Notes under the pieces: model-generated
Database searches by the model: none
What the model was told of the DNA's origin: nothing
Seen by the model: the letters and a program-made list of their open reading frames with translations, nothing else
DNA from: Rudaea cellulosilytica DSM 22992
Lineage (GTDB): Bacteria; Pseudomonadota; Gammaproteobacteria; Xanthomonadales; Rhodanobacteraceae
Direction of reading: 5' to 3'
NCBI RefSeq assembly: GCF_000378125.1
Contig: NZ_KB899241.1
Location: 1,525,652-1,589,651, forward strand
DNA: 64,000 nucleotides
Program-made: the position numbers and the translations under genes
Shown: in pieces, positions 30,402-39,880 of the stretch
How positions within the stretch are numbered: the stretch's first letter is position 1
Layout: every line of letters begins with the position of its first letter

Positions 30402-31769
30402 TCAACCGCGCCCGATGCCTTTCTCGCGCTGTTCCGCGATGCGTTTTTCGAGATAGTGGATATTCTGGCCGCCGGCTTGGAAGCCGCCGTCGGCCATGAT
30501 GCGTTGCTGCAGCGGGATGTTGGTCTTCACGCCGTCGATGACCAATTCGCCGAGCGCGATACGCATGCGCGCGATCGCGGTTTCGCGGTCGCGGCCGTGC
30601 ACGATCAGCTTGCCGATCATCGAGTCGTAATTCGGCGGGATCTTGTAGCCGTCATAGATGTGCGTATCCATGCGCACGCCGGGGCCGCCGGCGGCGAGGA
30701 AGCGCTTGACCATGCCGGGTGATGGCATGAACGTGTCGGGATCCTCGGCGTTGATGCGGCATTCGATCGAGTGACCGGTGATCTTGATGTCTTCCTGCTT
30801 GATCGAAAGCTTTTCGCCGCCCGCGATCAGCAACTGCTCGCGCACGAGATCGACACCGGTGATCATCTCCGTCACCGGATGCTCAACCTGGATGCGCGTG
30901 TTCATTTCGATGAAGTAGAAGCGGCCGTTTTCGTAGAGAAACTCGAACGTACCTGCGCCGCGATAGCCGATGCGGATGCAGGCCTCGACGCAGACGCGGC
31001 CGATATCGGCACGCTGTTGCGGCGTGATGCCCGGCGCCGGCGCTTCCTCGACGACCTTCTGGTGGCGGCGCTGCATCGAACAGTCGCGCTCGCCGAGGTG
31101 AATCGCGTTGCCCTGGCCGTCGGCGAGTACCTGGATTTCCACGTGGCGCGGATTCTCCAGGAACTTCTCCATGTAGACCTGATCGTTGTTGAACGCGGCC
31201 TTGGCCTCGGACTTCGTGGTCAGGATCGCGTTGTTGAGATGCGCCTCAGTGTGCACCACGCGCATGCCGCGGCCACCGCCGCCGCCCGCGGCCTTGATGA
31301 TGACCGGATAGCCGATTTCGCGCGCGATCTTCGCATTCGTCGCCGCATCATCACCGAGCGGGCCGCCGGAACCGGGCACGCAGGGCACGCCTGCGGCCTT
31401 CATCGCCTTGATCGCTTCGACCTTGTCGCCCATCAGGCGGATTACCGGCGCCGTCGGGCCGATAAAGATGAAGCCGGATTGCTCGACGCGTTCGGCGAAG
31501 TCGGCGTTCTCGGACAGGAAGCCGTAACCGGGATGGATCGCCTGCGCGTCGGTCACTTCGGCCGCAGCAATAATGGCCGGCGTCGACAGATAGCTCTCTG
31601 CAGCGGGTGCGGGGCCAATGCAGACCGACTCGTCAGCCATGCCGACGTGCTTCAAATTGCGGTCGACCGTGGAATGCACGGCCACGGTCTTGATGCCGAG
31701 CGTGGCGCAGGCACGCAGGATGCGCAGCGCGATTTCGCCGCGGTTGGCGATGACGACTTTATCGAGCAT
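30402..31769 (-). CDS. accC: Acetyl-CoA carboxylase, biotin carboxylase subunit
   Basis: AccC carboxylates biotin on AccB with ATP and bicarbonate, the first step of fatty acid synthesis. The 455-residue ATP-grasp enzyme has [34 protein letters not shown], the glycine-rich [14 protein letters not shown] and the catalytic [16 protein letters not shown]. It begins 12 bases after the accB stop, so the two are in one operon, with prmA next. Confidence 0.98.
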   Translation of the reverse strand: MLDKVVIANRGEIALRILRACATLGIKTVAVHSTVDRNLKHVGMADESVCIGPAPAAESYLSTPAIIAAAEVTDAQAIHPGYGFLSENADFAERVEQSGFIFIGPTAPVIRLMGDKVEAIKAMKAAGVPCVPGSGGPLGDDAATNAKIAREIGYPVIIKAAGGGGGRGMRVVHTEAHLNNAILTTKSEAKAAFNNDQVYMEKFLENPRHVEIQVLADGQGNAIHLGERDCSMQRRHQKVVEEAPAPGITPQQRADIGRVCVEACIRIGYRGAGTFEFLYENGRFYFIEMNTRIQVEHPVTEMITGVDLVREQLLIAGGEKLSIKQEDIKITGHSIECRINAEDPDTFMPSPGMVKRFLAAGGPGVRMDTHIYDGYKIPPNYDSMIGKLIVHGRDRETAIARMRIALGELVIDGVKTNIPLQQRIMADGGFQAGGQNIHYLEKRIAEQREKGIGRG

Positions 31770-31781
31770 GGGCGCGCCGAC

Positions 31782-32258
31782 TCAGCCGATCACGAACAGC
31801 GGTTCGTCGAACTCGACCGGCTGGCCGCTCGACGCAAGCACGGCGAGCACCGTGCCGGCCGCGTCGGCCTCGATCTGATTGAACATCTTCATCGCCTCGA
31901 TGATCGCGAGCGTGTCACCGACCTTGACCGTCTGGCCGACCTTAACGAAGGCCGGCGCCTCGGGATTCGGCGAGGCGTAGAACGTGCCGACCATCGGCGA
32001 GCGCAGGACATGGCCTGGCGGCAGTTCCTTGCCGCCGGCGGCAGGCGCCGGGGCCGACGCACTCGCCGCGGGCGCGGATGCCGGTGCAGCCGCGGCAGCG
32101 GGAACCTGGACGTGCGTCATCGGCGCGGCTGGCCCCATGGCGGATCCTTTCGGCACGCGCGAGAGGCGCACCGATTCCTCGCCTTCCTTGATTTCGAGTT
32201 CGGCGAGGTTGGATTCCTCGAGGATGTCGATCAGTTTTTTTATTTTGCGGAGATCCAT
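31782..32258 (-). CDS. accB: Acetyl-CoA carboxylase biotin carboxyl carrier protein
   Basis: AccB carries the biotin that shuttles CO2 from AccC to the carboxyltransferase. The 158-residue product has an N-terminal helical segment ([20 protein letters not shown]), an alanine/proline-rich linker at about 50-77 and a lipoyl/biotinyl domain with the biotinylated lysine in EAMKM (Lys124). The ATG at 32258 is chosen from the family opening; an open frame extends further upstream. accC follows, and aroQ lies 25 bases upstream. Confidence 0.97.
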   Translation of the reverse strand: MDLRKIKKLIDILEESNLAELEIKEGEESVRLSRVPKGSAMGPAAPMTHVQVPAAAAAPASAPAASASAPAPAAGGKELPPGHVLRSPMVGTFYASPNPEAPAFVKVGQTVKVGDTLAIIEAMKMFNQIEADAAGTVLAVLASSGQPVEFDEPLFVIG

Positions 32259-32283
32259 TGATAAACCTTTCTTTTGGTTCCGA

Positions 32284-32754
32284 TTATCTTTGCTTGGGCT
32301 TTTCGTCGATGCAGGATTGGTCAAGACGCTGCACTGCTGCTTCCAGCGCCAATCCATAGCCGATCGGCCCGAGACCGCAAATCACGCCGACGGCGAGATC
32401 GCTCAGATAGCTGTGCCGGCGAAACGCCTCGCGCGCATGTACGTTCGAAAGATGCACTTCGATGAACGGAATCGCCACGGCGGCGAACGCGTCGCGCAGG
32501 GCGATGCTGGTATGGGTGAACGCACCCGGATTGATCAGGATGAACGCCGTGCCGTCCGTGCGCGCTTGCTGCACGCGCCCGACCAGCTCGTGTTCGGCAT
32601 TCGACTGCAGACATTCCAGCGCGTGACCTGCGACGTTGGCACGTGCCGCCAGGTCGGCGTTGATCTCGTCCAGCGTCGCGCGCCCATAGATCTCCGGCTC
32701 GCGCGTGCCGAGCAGGTTCAGGTTGGGGCCGTGCAGGACGAGTATTTTCGCCAC
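32284..32754 (-). CDS. aroQ: 3-dehydroquinate dehydratase, type II
   Basis: AroQ dehydrates 3-dehydroquinate to 3-dehydroshikimate, the step before AroE. The 156-residue product opens (GTG) [19 protein letters not shown] and has the catalytic tyrosine region ([10 protein letters not shown]), [15 protein letters not shown] and [20 protein letters not shown]. The GTG at 32754 matches the family start; an ATG at 32790 would add 12 residues. It leads the aroQ-accB-accC-prmA run, an arrangement common in gamma-proteobacteria. Confidence 0.96.
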   Translation of the reverse strand: MAKILVLHGPNLNLLGTREPEIYGRATLDEINADLAARANVAGHALECLQSNAEHELVGRVQQARTDGTAFILINPGAFTHTSIALRDAFAAVAIPFIEVHLSNVHAREAFRRHSYLSDLAVGVICGLGPIGYGLALEAAVQRLDQSCIDEKPKQR

Positions 32755-32922
32755 GAATGGAAAAGTCCGACGGGCCGGCGGCCCGGTCAAGGCGCGGAAG
32801 TCTGCGCCGTCGATGCCGACTTGTCCAGTGCGATACGTACAAATTCGGCGAAGATGGCCGATGTTGATCCGCTGTTTGAATACTTGGCAGGCTGCGGGTT
32901 GTTGCGGCTCCGTCCCGCCTGA

Positions 32923-33468
32923 CTAGAGATGCGGTTGCAGCCAGTCGCCGAGGCTTTCTTCGCTGAAATAGCCCGCGCGCTGGGCGAGCAGCCTGCCGTC
33001 GCGACCGATCAACACACTATACGGCAGCACGCTGCGGGTGTCGCCATAACGCAGCGAGGCGTCTTCGTCGTCGCCGGCGAGCAGGATCGGGTAGCGGATT
33101 GGATAGTCCTTGAGGAAGTCGCGCACGGCATCGGCATCGTCGACGGCGACGCCGACCACGAGCAGGCCCTTGTCGGCGAATTTTTCGTGGGTCGCGTCGA
33201 GCAGCGGCATCTCTTCGCGGCACGGACCGCACCAAGTCGCCCAGAAGTTCAGCAGCACGAGTTTGCCGTCGAATTCGGACAGTCGCCGCGATTTGCCTTC
33301 GACATCGGACAGCTCGAGATCGGCGCGCTGATCGCCGACCTTGAGCACGGTCATGCCCGGCGGCACGGGGCGATCGGCGTAGTCGTTCATGTGCGTCGAA
33401 GCGAACAAGCCGAGCAAGGCGCCGAGGATGGCCACGGCGACGATTACGAGATGGGAACGTTGCAGCAT
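32923..33468 (-). CDS. TlpA-like periplasmic thiol:disulfide oxidoreductase
   Basis: The 181-residue protein has an N-terminal signal-anchor (SHLVIVAVAILGALLGLFA), then a thioredoxin fold with the active site NFWATWCGPCREEMPLL (Cys80, Cys83) and the cis-proline region VLPYSVLIG. It should reduce disulfides in the periplasm. Its ATG shares bases with the dsbD stop (TAATG), so DsbD, the electron supplier, and this protein are probably made together. Confidence 0.92.
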   Translation of the reverse strand: MLQRSHLVIVAVAILGALLGLFASTHMNDYADRPVPPGMTVLKVGDQRADLELSDVEGKSRRLSEFDGKLVLLNFWATWCGPCREEMPLLDATHEKFADKGLLVVGVAVDDADAVRDFLKDYPIRYPILLAGDDEDASLRYGDTRSVLPYSVLIGRDGRLLAQRAGYFSEESLGDWLQPHL

Positions 33469-35624
33469 TACGGCGCCGACTTGCCCTCGATTGCCGACTC
33501 GACTATGCCCTGGGTCAGCACGGTCGGCAAGGCGTGACCTTCCTCGCCCTTGCGAAACACGACATAGAGCGGCACGCCGACCGAATGGAATTTCTCGAGG
33601 AAGGATTCGATATCGGGATCGGGATTGGTCCAGTCCGCAACCATGAACACGGTATCGGTGCGTTTGAGCAGGGCGCGGAACGCATCGGTGTGCAGCACGG
33701 CGCGCTCGTTGACCTTGCAGGTCGTGCACCAGTCTGCACCGACATCGACGAAGACCGCCTTGCCGGCCTTGCGCAACTCGGCGAGCTTGGCCGGGCTGAA
33801 GGCGACTTGGCCGGCCACGTCAGCGGCCGCGACCGTGCTGCGTTCAAGACGCGCAATCGCGTACAGCGGCGGCAGTGCGAGCAGCAGTGCGACGAGCGCT
33901 AGCGCGCGCCACGGACCGCTGCCATAGCGGCTGCGTTCGAACCACCACAGCGCCAAGCCGAGCACGATCACGCCGACAAGCACGAGGCCGATCGCATCGA
34001 CGCCGCGCTGGTTGCCGAGCACCCAGATCAGCCATGCCGCAGTGAGATACATCGGAAACGCCAGCAACTGCTTGAGTGTTTCCATCCAGGCACCGGGCCT
34101 GGGCAGGAGGCGGCCGATCGCGGGCACGAAACCGATCAGCAGGAACGGCAGCGCCAGACCGAGGCCGAGCGCGATGAACACGAGGAACGCGGTCAGCGTC
34201 GAACTCGCGAAGGCGAAGGCGAGCGCCGAACCCATAAATGGCGCCGTACAGGGGCTTGCCACCACGACCGCAAGCACGCCGGTGAAGAAATCGCCGGCCG
34301 GTCCCGAGCGCGAGGCGAGACCCTGTCCAGCATTGGTCAGACCGACACCGAACTGGACCACACCCGACAGCGACAGGCCGATCGCGACGATCACGTAGAC
34401 GAGCACGGCGACGATCAGCGGCTGCTGCAACTGGTAGCCCCAGCCGTAGGCCATGCCGGCTTTGCGCAACGCGATCACGGCGAGGCCGACCGCGGCGAAC
34501 GAGAGCATCACGCCGGCGGTGTACCAGAGCACGTGCTTGCGCGCGTGCCGCGGCGACTCGCCGCCTTCGAGGATCGAGATCGCCTTGAGCGAAAGCACAG
34601 GCAGCACGCAAGGCATCAGGTTGAGGATCAGGCCGCCGAGCAGCGCGGCAAACAGCGCTGCGAACAGCGAACCGCCGCTTGCCGCAGGCCGTGCCTGCGG
34701 CGAAATGTCGGCGACCGAGGTCGCGATCCCGTCGCCGCTGGCAGCGCCGGCCATCGTCACCTGGATGCTGCGCGTGGTCGGCGGGTAGCAGACGCTGCCT
34801 TCGAGGCAGCCCTGGAACGTCGAGGTGAAGTGCAGCGGCTGGCCCGCAGCGAGGCTCGACACGCCGATCGGCACGTCGACCTGGTCGAAATACACGGTCG
34901 TCTTGCCGAAGCTTGCATCCTCGTGCAACTTGCCTTCGGGCCAGCGTGGCGCGCCGAGTGTCGCGTTGTCCGCGCGGAACGAGGTCTTGTCGCGATACAG
35001 GTAGTAGCCTTTCGGCATCGTGAAGCGCACGAGCACTTCGCCAGACCCCGACGCGATGGCCTCGAAGACGAAGGCCTTGTCGACCGGCAGCGGCTCGCCC
35101 GTATCAAGCGCGCTGCCGGAGGCGCCGCTGCCGAGCAGGTTGGTCGCGCCTGCGGCGGGCAACGCGGTTCCGCTCGCCGTGGGCAGATCGAGCGCGAGTT
35201 TCACCGTATGCGGCGGATAGCAGATCTTCGGCTCGACTTCGTGGCAGCCCTGGTAACGCACCGCAAGCGTGACCTGCGCGGCGTCGGCCGGGGCGGTCAG
35301 TTTTTGCGTCGAGGAAAAATTCTGGTGGTAGACCTCGACGTCGCCGAGAAACTCGTCGTGCTTCTTCTCGCCCGCTGGCAATTCGTGTGCGCCGAGCGCG
35401 ACGCCCGCGTCGTTCGTCGTCACCTTGATGCGGTCGCGGTAGAGGTAGTAGTGCTCGGCGAGCTTCCAATCGAGCTGCAGCGTGCCGCGATCGAGCGCCT
35501 TCGCATTGACCGTGAAGGCCTGTTCGACCGGCAACAACTCGTCGGCCTCCGCGGCGCGGAGGCCGGGCGAAGCGAACAGGCAGGCGAGGATGAGCAGGAG
35601 AATGCCGTGGCGCAGAAATTTCAT
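33468..35624 (-). CDS. dsbD: Thiol:disulfide interchange protein DsbD (with two N-terminal domains)
   Basis: DsbD carries electrons from cytoplasmic thioredoxin to periplasmic oxidoreductases. The 718-residue product has a signal peptide and then two copies of the alpha domain: about residues 30-160 with YQGCHEVEPKICYPP and about 185-300 with FQGCLEGSVCYPP. Next comes the eight-span beta domain with its two cysteines (LMPCVLPVLSLK, VASPCTAPFMGSAL), then a thioredoxin-like gamma domain (ADWCTTCKVNE). E. coli DsbD has one alpha domain. The downstream TlpA-like gene overlaps it and is a likely partner. Confidence 0.95.
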   Translation of the reverse strand: MKFLRHGILLLILACLFASPGLRAAEADELLPVEQAFTVNAKALDRGTLQLDWKLAEHYYLYRDRIKVTTNDAGVALGAHELPAGEKKHDEFLGDVEVYHQNFSSTQKLTAPADAAQVTLAVRYQGCHEVEPKICYPPHTVKLALDLPTASGTALPAAGATNLLGSGASGSALDTGEPLPVDKAFVFEAIASGSGEVLVRFTMPKGYYLYRDKTSFRADNATLGAPRWPEGKLHEDASFGKTTVYFDQVDVPIGVSSLAAGQPLHFTSTFQGCLEGSVCYPPTTRSIQVTMAGAASGDGIATSVADISPQARPAASGGSLFAALFAALLGGLILNLMPCVLPVLSLKAISILEGGESPRHARKHVLWYTAGVMLSFAAVGLAVIALRKAGMAYGWGYQLQQPLIVAVLVYVIVAIGLSLSGVVQFGVGLTNAGQGLASRSGPAGDFFTGVLAVVVASPCTAPFMGSALAFAFASSTLTAFLVFIALGLGLALPFLLIGFVPAIGRLLPRPGAWMETLKQLLAFPMYLTAAWLIWVLGNQRGVDAIGLVLVGVIVLGLALWWFERSRYGSGPWRALALVALLLALPPLYAIARLERSTVAAADVAGQVAFSPAKLAELRKAGKAVFVDVGADWCTTCKVNERAVLHTDAFRALLKRTDTVFMVADWTNPDPDIESFLEKFHSVGVPLYVVFRKGEEGHALPTVLTQGIVESAIEGKSAP

Positions 35625-35663
35625 CCGGAAATGATCTCAGAGTTCGAATCGAGAGGCAGTGAA

Positions 35664-35758
35664 GACCGGCAGCAACCGGTCGCGCTTTCAGCGCGTGCCG
35701 AGTCGTGTGATCGTGGATAGTTCATTTTACCTGACCACTGTGCAGTGGCGGTTCCGCC
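35664..35758. repeat. Tandem short hairpins upstream of dsbD
   Basis: Four perfect short stem-loops lie in 95 bases: GACCGG/CCGGTC (35664-35681), CGCGCT/AGCGCG (35681-35695), CCACTG/CAGTGG (35735-35748) and GGCGG/CCGCC (35747-35758). They sit in the 192-base gap between dsbD and the 2OG oxygenase gene, where the dsbD promoter should also lie. Confidence 0.5.
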
Positions 35759-35816
35759 ATCGTGGATGCGGTTTGCGGGGCGCGTGGTTCATGTCGCTCT
35801 GCATTTGCGATGTTCT

Positions 35817-36683
35817 CTAGGCGACATAGCGCCGCTGCCGCACCCACTTCGTCGCGATCCATTTCTCGCCTTTGAGCACCGGCAGGCCGCCGTGCAGGGT
35901 TTGCGGGTCGACCTGGTCCAGACTGTTGCAGTATTCGAAGTAGACCGCGGCGCCCTTCTTTGGCCCGATGCGCAGCCCGAGTTTGGGGAACACGGTCGCG
36001 CCGCCGTCTTCGACGTCGTTGAGATAGATGATGAGGCTCGCCACGCGCTGGCCACCCTGGGCGATATGCGCGCGGCTGCCTGCGTCTTCGGGTGGGAAGT
36101 AGTCATAGTGCGGTGCGTATTCGTCACCAGTCCGGTAGTGCAGGATCTGCAGACCTTCGCCGTTCTCGATCGGCGCGTTCATCAATGCGGCGATGCGGCG
36201 GTCCAGACGCGCGATGAAGGCGTCGGCGTTGAGCTCAAAGTACGTGCCCTCGCTCGTGCGCCCGGTAGTCACTTCGGCGCTGCCGCGCTCGCGGTCGACG
36301 ATGGTCGAGCGCACGAGTTTGTGTGCCGACATGCGCACGAGTTCATCGCATTCGTCGGCGTCGAGCAGATTGTCGACGAAAGCGATCGTCGGCCGGTCAA
36401 TGCGCAGCACGACGCGCACATCGCGTTCCTGCGCATGAATGACATTGCCTGCGGGCAGGCGCGGCGTTTCGTAGACGTAGGTGCCGTTCGCGGCCGCTGC
36501 GGCGGCTACGCTCTGGTCGGCCATGCCGAATACCGCGTTACGCGCCGCGCCGGCATCGAAACCCGCGCGCAGCATGTCCGCGACGAGCATTTCCAGGTCG
36601 CAGCCGCGCTCCAGATTGTGTGCGATCCAGTTGCGCCACTCCTCGGGCACCTGCATGTGCGCGTTCATACGGGTCTCGTCCAT
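35817..36683 (-). CDS. 2-oxoglutarate/Fe(II)-dependent oxygenase (prolyl 4-hydroxylase-like)
   Basis: The 288-residue protein ends with a double-stranded beta-helix. It has the iron-binding HxD in EYAPHYDYFPPED, the distal histidine in TLHGGLPVLKGEKW and a lysine or arginine for 2-oxoglutarate just after. The region RSTIVDRERG...GRTSEGTYF matches prolyl 4-hydroxylase alpha-type domains. The N-terminal third is alpha-helical with no known domain. The substrate is unknown. The ATG at 36683 is chosen since the 65-residue upstream extension runs into the glnE-side intergenic hairpins. Confidence 0.85.
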   Translation of the reverse strand: MDETRMNAHMQVPEEWRNWIAHNLERGCDLEMLVADMLRAGFDAGAARNAVFGMADQSVAAAAAANGTYVYETPRLPAGNVIHAQERDVRVVLRIDRPTIAFVDNLLDADECDELVRMSAHKLVRSTIVDRERGSAEVTTGRTSEGTYFELNADAFIARLDRRIAALMNAPIENGEGLQILHYRTGDEYAPHYDYFPPEDAGSRAHIAQGGQRVASLIIYLNDVEDGGATVFPKLGLRIGPKKGAAVYFEYCNSLDQVDPQTLHGGLPVLKGEKWIATKWVRQRRYVA

Positions 36684-37010
36684 CGCATGGCAAAAAACAA
36701 GTTTAGCCGGCAAGGCGGCGCCGGCGGGGGCATTGGAAAAGCACATACGCCAGAGAATTGTTGCGACGCGACGTGCGTACGTGAAAAATTTGTAATCCAA
36801 TACCCCCACACGAAGCCCTAGGGCTTGTGGGGGAGGGTGGCCCGTCGCGAGCAATCGCGGCGGGCTTTTTATTTGCACTGGGCATCCTGCCCTTCGCCGC
36901 TACGCGATCGGCTGCGCCGTTCGCGCCGCTCCTGCGGCGCAGTGCGCCAACCTTGCGTGTACGCCGCGCTTTGTCGAACATGCACGCCCCGTTTGTGCAA
37001 CGCTTAGGCC
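36684..37010. other. Long intergenic region with a hairpin-terminator unit before glnE
   Basis: This 327-base gap holds the promoter of the leftward oxygenase gene, the possible small RNA at 36803-36874 and the leader of glnE. TGTAAT (36791-36796) could be a plus-strand -10. GC-rich short inverted repeats (GCGCCG/CGGCGC-like) follow the terminator up to the GTG start of glnE. No ORF with a ribosome site is seen. Confidence 0.5.
36803..36874 (+). ncRNA. Candidate small RNA or glnE leader: two hairpins and a U-tract
   Basis: Hairpin one (36803-36833) pairs CCCCCAC and AAGCCC with GGGCTT and GTGGGGG, with a 3-base bulge. Hairpin two (36840-36865) pairs GCCCGTCGCGA with TCGCGGCGGGC around GCAA and is followed by TTTTTATTT, a good intrinsic terminator. 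A -10-like TGTAAT lies about seven bases before the first hairpin. No plus-strand gene precedes it, so either a 70-nt RNA or an attenuator for glnE is likely. Confidence 0.45.
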
Positions 37011-39854
37011 GTGTCCATCGCGCCCTCACCTTCCACGCCTTTCACCCGCGAATTTGTGGCCGACCGCTACGCACGCCTGCTCGCTCGCTGCCGCGAGGCG
37101 AACGTGGTGCTGCACGACGACGCCGGCGTGGACGAGCGCGTGCGCCGCGTTTTGCTCGCGAGCGATTTCGCCTGGGAGAGCTTTCAGCGCGATCCCGAGT
37201 TGTTGAATGCGAGCGGCCTCATGTTGATGGCCAACCCGCATCACGCCGATACGCGTCCGCTCGTGCTCGATCCGACGCTGGACGAGGCCGAGGCAATGCG
37301 CGCGTTGCGCCGCTACCGACGCCGCGAGGCAGTGCGCCTGATCTGGCGCGACATCAATGGCCTCGACGGCGTCGAGCAGACGCTCGCGGGTTCGACCGCG
37401 CTGGCCGAGTCCTGCCTCGTCGCAGCGCATGATTTCGGCGAACGCGCGCTGATCCGCCGCCACGGCGTTCCACGCAACGTGCACGCCGTCGCCCAGCGCC
37501 TCGTCGTGATCGGCATGGGCAAGCTCGGTGGCGCGGATTTGAATTTTTCTTCCGACATCGACCTGATCCTTGCCTTCGACGAGAACGGCGAAACCGATGG
37601 CGCGCGCCCATTAGCGAACGAAACCTTCTTCGCCCGGCTCGGCCAAATGCTGGTCAAACTGCTCGCCGAGATCACGGTCGACGGTTACGTCTACCGCGTC
37701 GACCTGCGCCTGCGCCCGTTCGGCAGCGCCGGCCGCGTTGCGTTGTCGTTCGCAGCGATGGAGCAGTACTACCAGCGCGAGGGCCGCGACTGGGAGCGCT
37801 ACGCCTGGATCAAGGCGCGTCCGGTCGCCGGCGATTTGCGCACCGGCAAGCAGTTGATCGAAACATTGCGCCCGTTCGTCTATCGCCGCTATCTCGATTA
37901 CACCGCCTTCGCCGGCCTACGCGAGATGAAGACGCTGATCGACGCCGAAGTCGCGCGCAAAGATCTGGAAGACAATCTCAAGCTCGGCGCGGGCGGCATC
38001 CGCGAGATTGAGTTCATCGTGCAGCTGCTGCAGCTGATCCGCGGCGGACGCGAACCGGCGTTGCGCGAACGCGGCCTGCTGCCTTCGCTTGCGGCTTGCG
38101 AACAGCTTGGTGTGATCGCGGCCGATCGCGCCAAGCGCCTGCGCGCGGCCTACCTGCTGCTGCGCCGGGTCGAGAACCGCGTGCAGATGTTTCGCGACGA
38201 GCAGACCCACGCATTGCCGAACGAGCTCGAGGCACGTGCGCGCATCACGCAGGCATTGGGCTATGCGAATGTCGAGGCGCTGATGGTGGAACTCTCGCGA
38301 GCGCGCGCCGATGTCGCCGCGATCTTCGCCGAGGTGATGGCGCCGCTGCAGGCCGACGCGCGGCCCGCCGCCGCGGAGGCGACGATTTATGTGCAGCGCG
38401 TCGCCGAGGGCAGTGCCGACGCGGCGGCGCTGCAGGCGCTCGGATATCGCGATGCGGCGACGCTGCATGCCAAGGTCGCCACACTGCTGCATGCTGCGCA
38501 GACGATGTCGGCGCGCGGCCACGCACGCCTCAACGCGCTGTTGCCGACGCTGATCGAGGAGGCCGCACACAGCGTCGGTCCCGATGTCTGCCTGGATCGA
38601 TTGCTGCGCCTGCTGCACGGCGTGATCCGCCGCTCGGCCTATCTCGCCCTGCTCGAGGAACAGGCCGGCGCACGCCGGCGCCTGGTCGCTTTGTTCGCCG
38701 ACAGCGCGCTGCTCGCCGAGAGGGTGATCGCGCACCCATTGCTGCTCGATGACCTGCTCGACGCGCGCATGGAAACGCAGGCGCCGAGCCACGAGGAACT
38801 CGTCGCGGCTTCGCGTCGGCATCTCGCCAATGTGCCGCCCGGCGACACCGAGACGCGCCTGGTTGTCCTGCAGGAGCAGAAGAACAGCGCCGCGTTTCGC
38901 GTCGGTCTGGCTTATCGCGGCGGTCATCTCGGCGCCGCCGCGACCGCGCGCGGATTGTCGAGCACGGCCGACTTCGTCGTCGCCGAATTGCTCGACATGG
39001 CGATGCACGAAATGCAGCGCCAGCATGGGCGACTCGGCGACGATGCGGGTCTCGCCGTAATCGGCTACGGCAGCCTCGGCGGCGAGGAGCTCGGCTTCGG
39101 CTCCGATCTCGATCTCGTGTTCGTCTACGACGAGAAGTACGCACAGGCCGAGAGCGACGGCGCGCGCCCGCTCGACGGCGCGCGTTACTACGCACGCATC
39201 GCCCAGCGCGTCGTCGCCTGGCTCAGCCTGCAGACGCACGCGGGCCGGCTGTACGAGGTCGATGTGCGCCTGCGCCCTGACGGCGGCAAGGGTCTGCTCG
39301 TGACGAGCATGAAATCGTTCGCCGACTACCAGCGCGAGCGCGCCTGGGTCTGGGAACAGCAGGCACTCGTGCGCGCGCGGCCGATCGCGGGCGACGCGAA
39401 CACACTCGCGCGCTTCACCGGCGTGCGCGCGGCCACGCTCGCGCAGGCGCGCGACGCGCACGACGTGGTTGAACAAGTCGTCGGCATGCGCCAGCGCTGG
39501 CGCGTCGAGCGCGATCGCTCTACCTCCGAGTTGCTCGATCTCAAGCAGGGCCAGGGCGCACTGCTCGACATCGAATTCCTGTTGCAGGCGCTCGTGCTGA
39601 TCCACGCGCAAGAACACGCGGCGCTGCTGCGCAGCGGCAACACAGCGTCGCTGATCGCGCTCACACGTCAAGCGGGACTGTTCGACCGCGTGCAGGCGCG
39701 TGCGCTCGCCGATGCGCATGCGGTCCTGCTCGCGCGTGGGCTGACCTGCACGCTCGATGCGCGCCCGCGTCTGGTCGAGCGCGACGCGGAACTGCTGTGC
39801 CACACGCAAGCGGTAACGGCGATCGCGACGGCGTTCGACCTGAAATTCGCTTAG
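37011..39854 (+). CDS. glnE: Bifunctional glutamine synthetase adenylyltransferase/adenylyl-removing enzyme
   Basis: GlnE adds AMP to or removes it from glutamine synthetase according to nitrogen status. The 947-residue protein has two nucleotidyltransferase halves: the de-adenylylating one with GMGKLGGADLNFSSDIDLI (about residue 170) and the adenylylating one with GYGSLGGEELGFGSDLDLVF (about residue 684). A PII-responsive central part lies between them. The start is GTG. The length equals that of E. coli GlnE. A terminator-ended hairpin unit lies 137 bases upstream and may control read-in. An 8-bp hairpin follows the stop. Confidence 0.97.
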   Translation: MSIAPSPSTPFTREFVADRYARLLARCREANVVLHDDAGVDERVRRVLLASDFAWESFQRDPELLNASGLMLMANPHHADTRPLVLDPTLDEAEAMRALRRYRRREAVRLIWRDINGLDGVEQTLAGSTALAESCLVAAHDFGERALIRRHGVPRNVHAVAQRLVVIGMGKLGGADLNFSSDIDLILAFDENGETDGARPLANETFFARLGQMLVKLLAEITVDGYVYRVDLRLRPFGSAGRVALSFAAMEQYYQREGRDWERYAWIKARPVAGDLRTGKQLIETLRPFVYRRYLDYTAFAGLREMKTLIDAEVARKDLEDNLKLGAGGIREIEFIVQLLQLIRGGREPALRERGLLPSLAACEQLGVIAADRAKRLRAAYLLLRRVENRVQMFRDEQTHALPNELEARARITQALGYANVEALMVELSRARADVAAIFAEVMAPLQADARPAAAEATIYVQRVAEGSADAAALQALGYRDAATLHAKVATLLHAAQTMSARGHARLNALLPTLIEEAAHSVGPDVCLDRLLRLLHGVIRRSAYLALLEEQAGARRRLVALFADSALLAERVIAHPLLLDDLLDARMETQAPSHEELVAASRRHLANVPPGDTETRLVVLQEQKNSAAFRVGLAYRGGHLGAAATARGLSSTADFVVAELLDMAMHEMQRQHGRLGDDAGLAVIGYGSLGGEELGFGSDLDLVFVYDEKYAQAESDGARPLDGARYYARIAQRVVAWLSLQTHAGRLYEVDVRLRPDGGKGLLVTSMKSFADYQRERAWVWEQQALVRARPIAGDANTLARFTGVRAATLAQARDAHDVVEQVVGMRQRWRVERDRSTSELLDLKQGQGALLDIEFLLQALVLIHAQEHAALLRSGNTASLIALTRQAGLFDRVQARALADAHAVLLARGLTCTLDARPRLVERDAELLCHTQAVTAIATAFDLKFA

Positions 39855-39873
39855 CTTCTCGCGGTGCGAGAAG
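39855..39873. terminator. Hairpin between convergent glnE and the ELM1-family gene
   Basis: CTTCTCGC/GCGAGAAG with loop GGT starts immediately after the glnE TAG. There is no T-run. Confidence 0.5.
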
Positions 39874-39880
39874 GAAAGAA

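Noticed and set aside
32469-33729. N-terminal extension of the TlpA-like protein inside dsbD
   Set aside because: The extra residues are antisense-like, arginine-rich and overlap the DsbD thioredoxin domain. The TAATG overlap and signal-anchor mark the real start at 33468.
35636-35660. tRNA-like TTCGAATC near the dsbD start
   Set aside because: The bases resemble a T-loop but no acceptor stem or anticodon arm surrounds them.
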